64,000 nt of DNA from Anaerolineae bacterium. GTDB taxonomy: Bacteria > Chloroflexota > Anaerolineae > Aggregatilineales > Phototrophicaceae. Made by a program: the position numbers and the translations under genes. The notes beneath the pieces are model-generated. The model had not been told where the DNA came from. It did no database searches and worked only from the letters and a program-made list of their open reading frames with translations. Location: NCBI GenBank assembly GCA_020849765.1, contig JADLAY010000024.1, positions 310,001-374,000 of the forward strand, read 5' to 3'. Positions 42,415 through 51,660 of the stretch are shown here, piece after piece; the first letter of the stretch is position 1, and each line of letters starts with the position of its first letter.

Positions 42415-43198
42415 CGATCTCCGGCGCCGCCTGCTGCGCTGGAGTCTGCCTCTGTTGCTGATCGCGCTGGCGACTGCCTGCGCCATCCAGCGGACGCCGA
42501 CAGTGCGCAAGATCGCCCTGCTCGCGCCGTTCGAGGGCCGTTATCGCGACGTCGGCTACGATGCCCTCTATGCCGCGCGGATGGCGCTGAGCGACGCCAA
42601 TCTGCCCCAGATCGAACTGCTGGCGGTCGACGACGGGGGCACGCAAGCGCGCGCTGCGGACCGCGCGGCAGCCATCGCCAACGATCCCGGCGTGATCGCC
42701 GCGCTGGCCGTCGGTTTCGCCGCCGCTGGCGAAGATGCGCTGGTCGCCTTCGCTGACGTGCCGGTGTTGGTGGCCGGAAACTGGGGTGCGCAGCCCATCG
42801 GCGACGAAACGTTCATCCTGTCGAGCGCAGCCGAGGACGTCCAGAGCGATGCCCTGTTCTACGCCGGGTTGCGCGTCCTCAGCGATGCGACGCCATCCGA
42901 ATGGACGTCCAGCGCCGCGCCGCCGGATGCCGATTTCATCGCTCGCTATCAGGCTTCCGATGCCTTCGCGCCCCCGCCGACGCCCGTGGCGACGCTCGTT
43001 TACGACGCGCTGCGCATGGCTGCGCTGGCCGCCGCTAACAGCCCGGCGCGAGCCGACGTCGCCCACTATCTCAACCAGATCGACTACACAGGAATCAACG
43101 GCGAAATCCGTTTTGGAGCGCATACCTGGGCAGGCGCGCCCGCGATTCCCTACACGCTGGTGGATGGCCAGCCGGTCGCCGCACGCCAGCCGGAGTAG
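42404..43198 (+). CDS. Short periplasmic-binding-protein-like lipoprotein
   Basis: A 264-residue lipoprotein. The signal peptide ends in the lipobox LATAC, with the Cys at about residue 26. The rest resembles the first lobe of Leu/Ile/Val-type binding proteins (IALLAPFEGRYRDVGYDALY, then AARMALSDANLP), with VYDALRMAALAAAN and YTGINGEIRF near the end. Family members are usually 350-400 residues, so this one is missing much of the second lobe. No transporter genes adjoin. ATG 42404 overlaps mltG by 11 bases, so it is co-expressed with cell-wall genes. It may be a sensor or a LpoA/YraM-like regulator of murein synthesis, which is speculation. Confidence 0.72.
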   Translation: MAASDLRRRLLRWSLPLLLIALATACAIQRTPTVRKIALLAPFEGRYRDVGYDALYAARMALSDANLPQIELLAVDDGGTQARAADRAAAIANDPGVIAALAVGFAAAGEDALVAFADVPVLVAGNWGAQPIGDETFILSSAAEDVQSDALFYAGLRVLSDATPSEWTSSAAPPDADFIARYQASDAFAPPPTPVATLVYDALRMAALAAANSPARADVAHYLNQIDYTGINGEIRFGAHTWAGAPAIPYTLVDGQPVAARQPE

Positions 43199-43283
43199 CC
43201 GCAAGCGGTGACAAATGTAATCAGATCTCGATACAACCCTGCCGGATTGTGTAAAAGAAATGTAAACTTTGTGGACTCGATTG

Positions 43284-43312
43284 TTGAGACCACAGTCCGC
43301 TTAGGCTAGAAT
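43284..43312 (+). promoter_or_regulatory. Promoter of the DsbA-like gene
   Basis: TTGAGA (43284-43289), a 17-base spacer and TAGAAT (43307-43312). Upstream, AAATGTAA occurs twice (43213-43220 and 43258-43265), 45 bases apart, and may bind an activator. Confidence 0.65.
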
Positions 43313-43355
43313 TTCTTACGATCGATGTACAGGAATCAGATTAAGGACGGTTTAC

Positions 43356-44081
43356 GTGAGTGTTGCAACATCTACCAAGGGGACGCCCCAGAACAAGCGC
43401 CAACAGCAGACGTTGATTCTGGGCGTAATCGCTGTCGTTGCGGTTATCGCCGTCGTTGCCGCCATTCTTCTTTCTGGTCAAACCACAACCAGCGGCATCG
43501 ACTTCGCTGCCATTCCTCAGTCACGAACGGCGGATGGCGGCTTCGTGCTTGGCAATCCTGACGCGCCCATTACGATTGTTGAATTTGCAGATTATGCCTG
43601 CCCGGCGTGCCAGCAATATGAACCGAACATCACGCGCTTCCTGGAAGAATACGTGGCGACGGGCAAAGCCAAGTTCGAGTACCGCGTCTTTGCGACGGCA
43701 GGCGGCCAGCAGACCGTCTTTGCAGGTGGCATCGCCGAGTGCCTGACCAACTATCAGGCCGATGGCTTCTGGGTCGCGCGCGAGCGCTTCTCCCAGCTTG
43801 CGCAGCAGGGTCTGTATCAGGATGCGCCGCGTACGCTCGCCAGCGAATTGAACGTCCCCTATAGTGAGCTCCTCACGTGTCAGCAGAATTCGAACCGTGT
43901 GCGCGTCGATATGGCGCTCGGTCAGCAGCTCGGCATTCAGGGTACGCCCGCCATCGGCGTCCGCTATTCTGATGCTGCCGCGCCGCAGTTTATCACCTAC
44001 GGAGGCCAGGTCTACAATCGTGGCGGCGTGCCGTTTGATGTGCTGGCGGCAGTGACTGATGCGGCCAATGCAAACAGTTAG
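43356..44081 (+). CDS. DsbA-like thioredoxin-fold protein
   Basis: A 241-residue membrane-anchored thiol oxidoreductase. The N-terminal segment TLILGVIAVVAVIAVVAAIL anchors it outside the membrane. The DsbA-type domain begins at about residue 60 with VEFADYACPACQQYEPNI, giving the CPAC redox motif, and ends with the cis-Pro loop IQGTPAIGV. It has further Cys residues at GIAECL and LLTCQQ, the former position common in the BdbD/DsbA group. GTG 43356 has AAGGA 8 bases upstream. mtnA follows 8 bases later and is probably co-transcribed, though the functions are unrelated. Confidence 0.88.
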   Translation: MSVATSTKGTPQNKRQQQTLILGVIAVVAVIAVVAAILLSGQTTTSGIDFAAIPQSRTADGGFVLGNPDAPITIVEFADYACPACQQYEPNITRFLEEYVATGKAKFEYRVFATAGGQQTVFAGGIAECLTNYQADGFWVARERFSQLAQQGLYQDAPRTLASELNVPYSELLTCQQNSNRVRVDMALGQQLGIQGTPAIGVRYSDAAAPQFITYGGQVYNRGGVPFDVLAAVTDAANANS

Positions 44082-44089
44082 GATCTTTC

Positions 44090-45130
44090 ATGCGAACTGT
44101 AGATTGGCACGATTGTAAGGTGAGGATGATTGACCAGAAGCGCATCCCCTGGGAGCTGGTTCTGGTCGAGTTCGATAACTATCAGGCGGTCGCCAACGCC
44201 ATCTTCGACATGACAGTGCGTGGCGCGCCCGCCATCGGGGCGGCGGCGGGCTTCGGCCTGGCGCTGGCCGCCCAACAGAGCCGCGCGGAAACGCTGGAGC
44301 AGCTCTTGAGCGACCTCGAGGTCGCCGCCAAGACGCTCAAGGATGCGCGCCCGACGGCGGTCAACCTGGCCTGGGCGGTCGATCGCTTGATGGCAGTCGC
44401 TTGCAGCGGCACCTATCGCCACCCCGATAAGCTGCGGGATGTGCTCCTGGTCGAAGCCCAGCGCATCGCCGACGAAGACGTCGAGATCAACAAGCGTATG
44501 GGGGCCAACGGCGCGGATCTGATCCACGACGGCGACACGGTGCTCCATCACTGCAACACCGGCGCGCTGGCGACGGTCGATTACGGCACCGCCATCGGCG
44601 TCATCCGGACAGCCTTCGAACAGGGCAAGAAGTTCCACGTGCTGCTGGACGAGACCCGGCCACGTTTGCAGGGCGCCCGCCTGAGCGCCTGGGAAATGGA
44701 GCAGATGGGCATCCCCTACGACATCCTGCCGGATACCGCAGCGGGCTACTACATGCGCCGTGGCGAGATCAAGGTGGTGCTGCTGGGGGCGGATCGGATT
44801 GCCGCTAACGGCGACTTCGCCAACAAGATCGGCACCTATCAGGTCGCGATCATGGCGAAGGAGCACGGCATCCCGTTCTATTCCGTCGCACCGACCTCGA
44901 CCGTCGACCTCTCGCTCAAGAGTGGCGATGAGATCCCGATTGAAGAGCGCGACAAGAGCGAAGTGCTGGCCCCATTCGGCCATCCGATCACGCCGCCGCA
45001 CTTCAAAGCGCGCAACCCGGCCTTCGACGTGACGCCAAACAAGTACCTGAGCGGCATCGTCACCGAGAACGGCATCGCGCGCCCACCCTTCACCGAAAGC
45101 CTGCGCAAACTGGTCGAGATGAGCAACTAG
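44090..45130 (+). CDS. mtnA: S-methyl-5-thioribose-1-phosphate isomerase
   Basis: MtnA (346 aa) isomerises methylthioribose-1-phosphate to methylthioribulose-1-phosphate in the methionine salvage pathway that recycles MTA. It is related to eIF2B subunits. Signature motifs are MTVRGAPAIGAAAGFG around 41-56, HHCNTGALATVDYGTA with the catalytic Cys, DETRPRLQGARL, and GADRIAANGDFANKIGTY with the catalytic Asp. No other mtn genes are in the window. A terminator follows and separates it from the convergent ATPase gene. Confidence 0.94.
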   Translation: MRTVDWHDCKVRMIDQKRIPWELVLVEFDNYQAVANAIFDMTVRGAPAIGAAAGFGLALAAQQSRAETLEQLLSDLEVAAKTLKDARPTAVNLAWAVDRLMAVACSGTYRHPDKLRDVLLVEAQRIADEDVEINKRMGANGADLIHDGDTVLHHCNTGALATVDYGTAIGVIRTAFEQGKKFHVLLDETRPRLQGARLSAWEMEQMGIPYDILPDTAAGYYMRRGEIKVVLLGADRIAANGDFANKIGTYQVAIMAKEHGIPFYSVAPTSTVDLSLKSGDEIPIEERDKSEVLAPFGHPITPPHFKARNPAFDVTPNKYLSGIVTENGIARPPFTESLRKLVEMSN

Positions 45131-45139
45131 CGCGCATCC

Positions 45140-45165
45140 GTAGAGGCGGCCAACGCTGCCTCTAC
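45140..45165. terminator. Terminator between mtnA and the CpaF-like gene
   Basis: GTAGAGGC (45140-45147) pairs with GCCTCTAC (45158-45165) around a 10-base loop, followed by TTCTCCTTC on the plus strand. It lies between convergent genes. Confidence 0.65.
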
Positions 45166-45193
45166 TTCTCCTTCATCCCCCACAGTCTCTTCA

Positions 45194-46504
45194 TCACGCG
45201 TCCAACCAACGCGCCAGTGTTTTGCCGGTCGGGCGCGAGCCACCGTCGTGATACTGCATCAGCATGACGTAATCCGGATAATCGCTGTCGACGCGCGACT
45301 GCCACTCGGCGATGCTGAACAGCTTGAGCTTGCCCTGGATATTATGGACCGTCAGCACGAACGGCAGCCGGTCGTAGAGCGCCATCACCATGTCCTCGCT
45401 GCGGCTCATGTCTGCCCGGCGCGCGAGCATGCCCATGCTGCTTTGCAGCCGTTTGGCATCCGGCACACCGCGCACCGTCCAGATCTGGCGCGGCGGATCG
45501 TCATTCGCCAGCAGCGGCAGGATCATGAGCGGCTCGTCCGAGCGGATCTCGTCCAGGATCAGCACGTCGGGCCGTTCTACCAACGCAGATTCGATCTGTT
45601 GGCCGAAGGTCGTACCGGACGCTCCATCGACCGACCAGCGCGGGGTCAGGCGTGTCATGCCTTCCGGCAGGCGCAGCTCTCCCGCCCGCTCGACCGCAAT
45701 CACCTGCCCCGGTGGCAGCAGCTGCACCAGCGCATTGAGCAGGGTCGTCTTGCCGCTCTCCGATTCGCCGACAATCGTGAAACCATAACCCGAACGGACG
45801 ATCTGGCGCACGAGCGCGGCGGCTTCCTCGAACATGAAGCCATCCGCGACCAGATCATCAAGCGTCGGTGCCTGCGCCGGATGCAGACGGATGTCGACGT
45901 GGACGTAGGGGCTGATCGGCGGCGCGGCCATGCTCAGCGACAGCGGACGCCCGGCGACGACCAGGCCGGTCTCGATGATCGGCGCGTCGTCGCTCGCTTG
46001 CGCCCCGGCATCGCGCAGCAAACGGCTCACGATCGTGCGCAGTTGATCTTCATCCTCGAACATCACGTCCGTTCGCTCAAGCTCGCCGTGCCCATAGCGC
46101 ACCGAAACGTGCGCCGCGCCGTGGATGTCAATCGTCGTCACGCGCTCGTCCGTCAGGTAGGGATCGAGCACGCCGTAGCCGAACAGATTGCTGTGGATGC
46201 GCTCGATCAGGTCGGCTTTGGCTTCCGCATCGATGACGACCGACTCGACGCCGAGCACGTAGTTGACCGTCTCCAGCACCAGCTTGATGCGCTTGGTCGG
46301 CGTGTCCGCCTCACGCAAAGCCGGGGACTCCGCGCCGTATTCTTCGATGAACTCCGACTCGATCCGCTCCTGGAGCGCAGCCAGCGAATACATGCGCGTG
46401 CCCTGGCGTGCGGGCACCAGCTGCGGCTCACGGCCCTGGTCAGCATCGCGCCGAAATGCGCTCACCTGGAGGTCTTCCGGTAGGTTGTTTTCGCCGCGCT
46501 GCAT
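45194..46504 (-). CDS. Orphan CpaF/TadA-like secretion ATPase
   Basis: A 436-residue type II/IV secretion-family ATPase. Residues about 30-170 match the CpaF N-terminal helical domain (IERIHSNLFGYGVLDPYLTD). Walker A is GESESGKTTLLNAL. The Walker-B-region box is VLILDEIRSDEPL, where CpaF has a GEVRG-type sequence, and the usual STxHA His box is replaced by QIWTVRGVPD. No tad/pilus genes are nearby, so its partner is unknown or it has a new role. Start: GAGG lies 9 bases before ATG 46504; ATG 46519 is the alternative. Function beyond ATP binding is inferred. Confidence 0.75.
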   Translation of the reverse strand: MQRGENNLPEDLQVSAFRRDADQGREPQLVPARQGTRMYSLAALQERIESEFIEEYGAESPALREADTPTKRIKLVLETVNYVLGVESVVIDAEAKADLIERIHSNLFGYGVLDPYLTDERVTTIDIHGAAHVSVRYGHGELERTDVMFEDEDQLRTIVSRLLRDAGAQASDDAPIIETGLVVAGRPLSLSMAAPPISPYVHVDIRLHPAQAPTLDDLVADGFMFEEAAALVRQIVRSGYGFTIVGESESGKTTLLNALVQLLPPGQVIAVERAGELRLPEGMTRLTPRWSVDGASGTTFGQQIESALVERPDVLILDEIRSDEPLMILPLLANDDPPRQIWTVRGVPDAKRLQSSMGMLARRADMSRSEDMVMALYDRLPFVLTVHNIQGKLKLFSIAEWQSRVDSDYPDYVMLMQYHDGGSRPTGKTLARWLDA

Positions 46505-46619
46505 GTCGATTTGCCTCATAGAACTATGCTCACAAACCCTCACACTCGGATTATAACCGTATTAGTATCTCAATCAGGGTGAAACTTCTGACCTACGCCT
46601 CACAATGCCGCACTAATCG

Positions 46620-46628
46620 TGCTATACT
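46620..46628 (+). promoter_or_regulatory. Extended -10 promoter of the PfkB kinase gene
   Basis: TGC-TATACT at 46620-46628 is an extended -10 element 49 bases before the start codon. No convincing -35 box. Confidence 0.5.
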
Positions 46629-46676
46629 CCGCCTTTGTCTCGCCGGATAGAACGTCATTTGGATGTGGGATGTGAC

Positions 46677-47643
46677 ATGCGGGAAATCGTCATCACAGGT
46701 TCGATTGCCTACGACTATCTGATGCGCTTCCCAGGGCGCTTCACGGAATACCTGATTCCGGAACAACTTCACCAGGTCAGCCTCAGCTTCCTGGTCGAAG
46801 ATATGACCAAACACTGGGGTGGCGTTGCCGCCAATATTGCTTACACCATGGCCTTGCTCGGCACGAGGCCAAAACTCATGGGCACCGTCGGACGTGACTT
46901 CGGCGATTACCGCATGTGGCTGGAGCAGGCCGGCGTCGATTGCAGCACTGTGCGCGAAATTCCAGAGGTCTTCACGGCCTCGTTTTTTGTGAACACCGAC
47001 CTGGATAACAATCAGATCGCTTCGTTTTACAGCGGCGCCATGCTGCGCGCACGCGATTTCAAGCTGGCCGACGTCTATGACGGCGCGCCGGATCTGGTCG
47101 TCATCTCTCCCAATGATCCCGTTGCCATGATGAATCTGGCCGAGGAGTGCCGTGAGCGCGGCATTCGCTTTATTTACGATCCCAGCCAGCAGGTGCCACG
47201 CCTGGATGGTGCCGCCCTGCGTACCGGCATGGAAGGCGCTTACCTGATGACGGTCAACGCCTACGAATCGGAGTTGATCTGCGAAAAGACCGGCATGAAG
47301 CTGGACGATCTGCGCCGCGAAATCGACGTCCTCGTCATCACGCGCGGCAAGCACGGGTCAGAAATCTACATGAACGGCGACATCATGCACGTGCCTGCCT
47401 TCCCGGCCAAGAACATCAAAGATCCGACCGGCGGCGGCGATGCCTACCGGGCCGGGCTGCTCTGCGGCATGCTCTACGATCTCCCGATCGAGGTCGCCGG
47501 GCTGATGGGGTCGTTGTGCGCCACCTACGTGCTCGAAAACAACGGCACCCAGAGTCACCGTTTCAACGTGGATGAATTCATCACGCGCTATCGTGCCAAC
47601 TTCGACGACCGCGGCATGCTGGATTGCCTGAAACAAGGCGCCG

Positions 47644-47657
<14 letters not shown>
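46677..47657 (+). CDS. PfkB-family carbohydrate kinase, probably adenosine kinase
   Basis: A 326-residue ribokinase-fold kinase. The N-terminus EIVITGSIAYDYLMRFPG, the substrate loop KHWGGVAANIAYTMALLG and the catalytic C-terminal motif DPTGGGDAYRAGLL are clear. It differs from typical ribokinases at DTTGAGD (here DPTGGGD). Next to ahcY, the most economical role is phosphorylating adenosine to AMP, which would pull SAH hydrolysis forward; this rests on context. ATG 46677 is preferred because GGGA lies upstream and the kinase fold begins there; an in-frame ATG at 46635 is less likely. Separated from ahcY by 57 bases. Confidence 0.82.
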
Positions 47658-48977
<1,320 letters not shown>

Positions 48978-49021
48978 ATTAGTCTCTGGCGCAGTGCGCC
49001 CTCGTGAGTAAGGAGCATCAC

Positions 49022-51535
49022 ATGCGTAAAACCGCAAAACTCGCAGTCGCCATCGCGCTCATCTTAGGGGTTACTGTACTCCTGTCCGGCACGGTCATGG
49101 CCCAAACGAGCGACGCGCTTGTTCGTTTCGTCCATGCGCTGCCGGGCGCGGGTGCCGTCGACGTCTACGTCGATGCGGCGCCTGCCGTGCGCTCGCTCGC
49201 ATTCGGCGAAGCGACCACCTATCTGCGCATGCCCGCGGGCACGCAGCACATTGTGACGACTCAGGCCGGTGCGACCACCCCGCTGTGGGAGCAGGATTTC
49301 GCGCCGACTGCCGGGCAGGCGTACACGCTGATCGTGTCCTCGACCAGCCCACTGACTTACGCGGCCTTCCCGGATGATCTGAACGCCCTACCGCTCGGCA
49401 GCTCGCGCATCACGGCTGTCCATGCCATCGCTGATGCGCCTGCCGTCGACGTCGTGCTGGCGGATGGTCGCGCGGTGGTCGCCGGGCTGAACTACAACCA
49501 GCCCTACGGCACGCTCGACATCCCGGCACTCTCGTACGAGTTGGGCGTCGTACCCACCGGCGCGAGCGTCGCCGATGCGTTGATCGCCCCGATGCCATTC
49601 GCGCTCAACGGCGGCACCTCCTACGCACTCGTCGCCTATGGCACCGCGGCCAATCCGCAGGCGCTGGCCCTCAGTGCACCGACCAATGCGGATGCGGGAG
49701 CCAGCGGCTACGTACGCTTCGCGCACGGCGTGCCCGGCGGCCCGGCAGTCGATATCTATGCCAACGACACGCTTGTCGTCCCGGCCCTGAGTGAGGGCGC
49801 AGCAACCGATTACATCGCCGTTCCGGAAGGCGACTACGCTATCAGCCTGCGCGCGGCAGGCACCAGCGAACCTATCGCCGATACCTCGCTCAGCGTCGGC
49901 GCGGAAGAACGCATCACCGCCGCGGCCCTGCTCGATGGCGAGGCCGTGATCGTCCAGCCGTTCGTCGATGACACCGCCGCCGTCGATCAATTGACCGCGG
50001 GCTTCAACGTCATCAACGGCGTGCTCGGTGCCAGCCCGGTCAATCTGACCCTGCAAGGCGCCGATGGTACGACGCTTACCGAGGCGATCGCGGGCGGCAC
50101 CGAAGAGACCGCTGCCCTGGCCGCGACCGAAGACAGCCCGACGCTGATCGTCAACTATGGCGGCAGCACCAGCGACGACTTCGCCCTCGATACATCCGTC
50201 ATTTACGGCGGTGCCTATTACACTGTGCTGGCCGTCTCCGCTGAAAGCGGCATCGAGTTGATCGAGTTCCCGCCCGTCAGTCTGGCGCAGACTGTCGGCA
50301 GCGCGCCGGGCACCAGCCTGCCCACCGCCGTCGCTGTGGAGCCGACCGCGGTCGTGGTCGAACAGCCCACGGCAGAACCGCAGATCGTCGAGGCGGTCAC
50401 GCCCGAGCCGCAGGTCGTCCAACCGACGCTGCCACCGGCTACCACCGCTCCGAGCGGCCCGACTGCACGCATCATTCTCGATCCTGGCGCCAATCTGCAG
50501 CTGCGCCAGTATCCCGACCGGGACGCCTTCTCGCTCGGCCTGGCACCCTCCGGCACCGTGCTCGCGGTCAATGGCCGTGTCGGTGCGCCGGCCTTCCTGC
50601 CTGACGTCGCCACGCCCACGCTGGCGCCGGAAGCGACCGAATACGTCGATCCCGTGACGCTCCTGGGCGAAGATGAAGATCTTGTGGCCGCGGACACCTG
50701 GCTCAACGTCGATTACATCACGCCTGACGGCGGTGTCATCAACGCCTGGGTCAACGCCCAGTTCCTGGATCTGCGCGATCCGCGCGGCCTGCGCCAGCGC
50801 CTGGCCGATCTGCCGACGGTGCCCAGCAATCAGGCTGGCGAGGCACGCGACACGGCGGTCACCCCGCCCCCACTGCCCGAAAACATCGTCGAAGCCATCG
50901 TCGTCGGGCTGGATGCGGGTGTGAATCTGCAAATCCGCCGCACGCCGGATACCAGCGGTGAATCGCTCGCCCTGGTGCCGAATGATACGGCGCTGGAACT
51001 GCTCGGCGTCAACGAGACGCGCGAATGGGCTTACATCCGCTACGTGCAGCCGGAAGGCGGCATCGTCCGCGGTTGGGTCAGCACGCGCTTCCTGCGCTAC
51101 AGCTTCCGCGACCGCAGCATCGACTACGACGAGATGGAACAGCGCGAGCTGCTCAACATCATCCCTGACGAACAGCGTGGGGATATGAGCAGTGGCGCCG
51201 CCGGCCCTGTCGCGCCGACGCAGAACCCGCTGCGCAACGTCGTGGTCGGCACGATCGCCCTCAACGAAGGGGCAAACCTGCATCTGCGCCGCAACCCGAA
51301 CTCGAATTCGGAGTCGCTCGTGCTGATGCCGAACGGCACCCAGTTGATCGTGAGCGGGCGCACGGATACGTCCGAATGGGTGCAGGTCGAGTTCGAAGGT
51401 CAGGTCGGATGGACGTCGAGCCAGTATCTGGTCTACACGTTCAACGGCGCGCCCTATGAACTCGCCGATATTCCCGTTACGGCCACCCTGGACATCACAG
51501 CTACTGCTACGCCGGAAGGGACGCCCAGCAGCTGA
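49022..51535 (+). CDS. Secreted DUF4397 and SH3b multi-domain protein
   Basis: An 837-residue exported protein. After a signal peptide (AVAIALILGVTVLLSGTVMA) come about four DUF4397 repeats (about 35-440); each starts with a strand like ALVRFVHALPGAGAVDVYVD or GYVRFAHGVPGGPAVDIYAN. A Pro/Thr linker (about 450-485, EPTAVVVEQPTAEPQ) follows, then three bacterial SH3 domains (about 490-830) marked by LDPGANLQLRQYPDR, LDAGVNLQIRRTPDT and LNEGANLHLRRNPNS. SH3b domains often bind peptidoglycan, so it is probably wall-associated. AAGGAG lies 6 bases before ATG 49022. A terminator follows, and another DUF4397 gene is next. Confidence 0.85.
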   Translation: MRKTAKLAVAIALILGVTVLLSGTVMAQTSDALVRFVHALPGAGAVDVYVDAAPAVRSLAFGEATTYLRMPAGTQHIVTTQAGATTPLWEQDFAPTAGQAYTLIVSSTSPLTYAAFPDDLNALPLGSSRITAVHAIADAPAVDVVLADGRAVVAGLNYNQPYGTLDIPALSYELGVVPTGASVADALIAPMPFALNGGTSYALVAYGTAANPQALALSAPTNADAGASGYVRFAHGVPGGPAVDIYANDTLVVPALSEGAATDYIAVPEGDYAISLRAAGTSEPIADTSLSVGAEERITAAALLDGEAVIVQPFVDDTAAVDQLTAGFNVINGVLGASPVNLTLQGADGTTLTEAIAGGTEETAALAATEDSPTLIVNYGGSTSDDFALDTSVIYGGAYYTVLAVSAESGIELIEFPPVSLAQTVGSAPGTSLPTAVAVEPTAVVVEQPTAEPQIVEAVTPEPQVVQPTLPPATTAPSGPTARIILDPGANLQLRQYPDRDAFSLGLAPSGTVLAVNGRVGAPAFLPDVATPTLAPEATEYVDPVTLLGEDEDLVAADTWLNVDYITPDGGVINAWVNAQFLDLRDPRGLRQRLADLPTVPSNQAGEARDTAVTPPPLPENIVEAIVVGLDAGVNLQIRRTPDTSGESLALVPNDTALELLGVNETREWAYIRYVQPEGGIVRGWVSTRFLRYSFRDRSIDYDEMEQRELLNIIPDEQRGDMSSGAAGPVAPTQNPLRNVVVGTIALNEGANLHLRRNPNSNSESLVLMPNGTQLIVSGRTDTSEWVQVEFEGQVGWTSSQYLVYTFNGAPYELADIPVTATLDITATATPEGTPSS

Positions 51536-51560
51536 GCGTGCCCGGCAGCGAAGATGACGA

Positions 51561-51598
51561 AAGTCCTGCGGACACCTCAATCCGCAGGACTTTTCATT
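51561..51598 (+). terminator. Terminator after the DUF4397/SH3b gene
   Basis: AAGTCCTGCGGA (51561-51572) and TCCGCAGGACTT (51581-51592) form a perfect 12-bp stem with an 8-base loop, followed by TTCATTT. Confidence 0.88.
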
Positions 51599-51660
51599 TA
51601 TGCTATTGTGAATTACTGACGTGCAGCGGTTGTTTTCGACCGCGTCGGGAGGAGTAAGAG

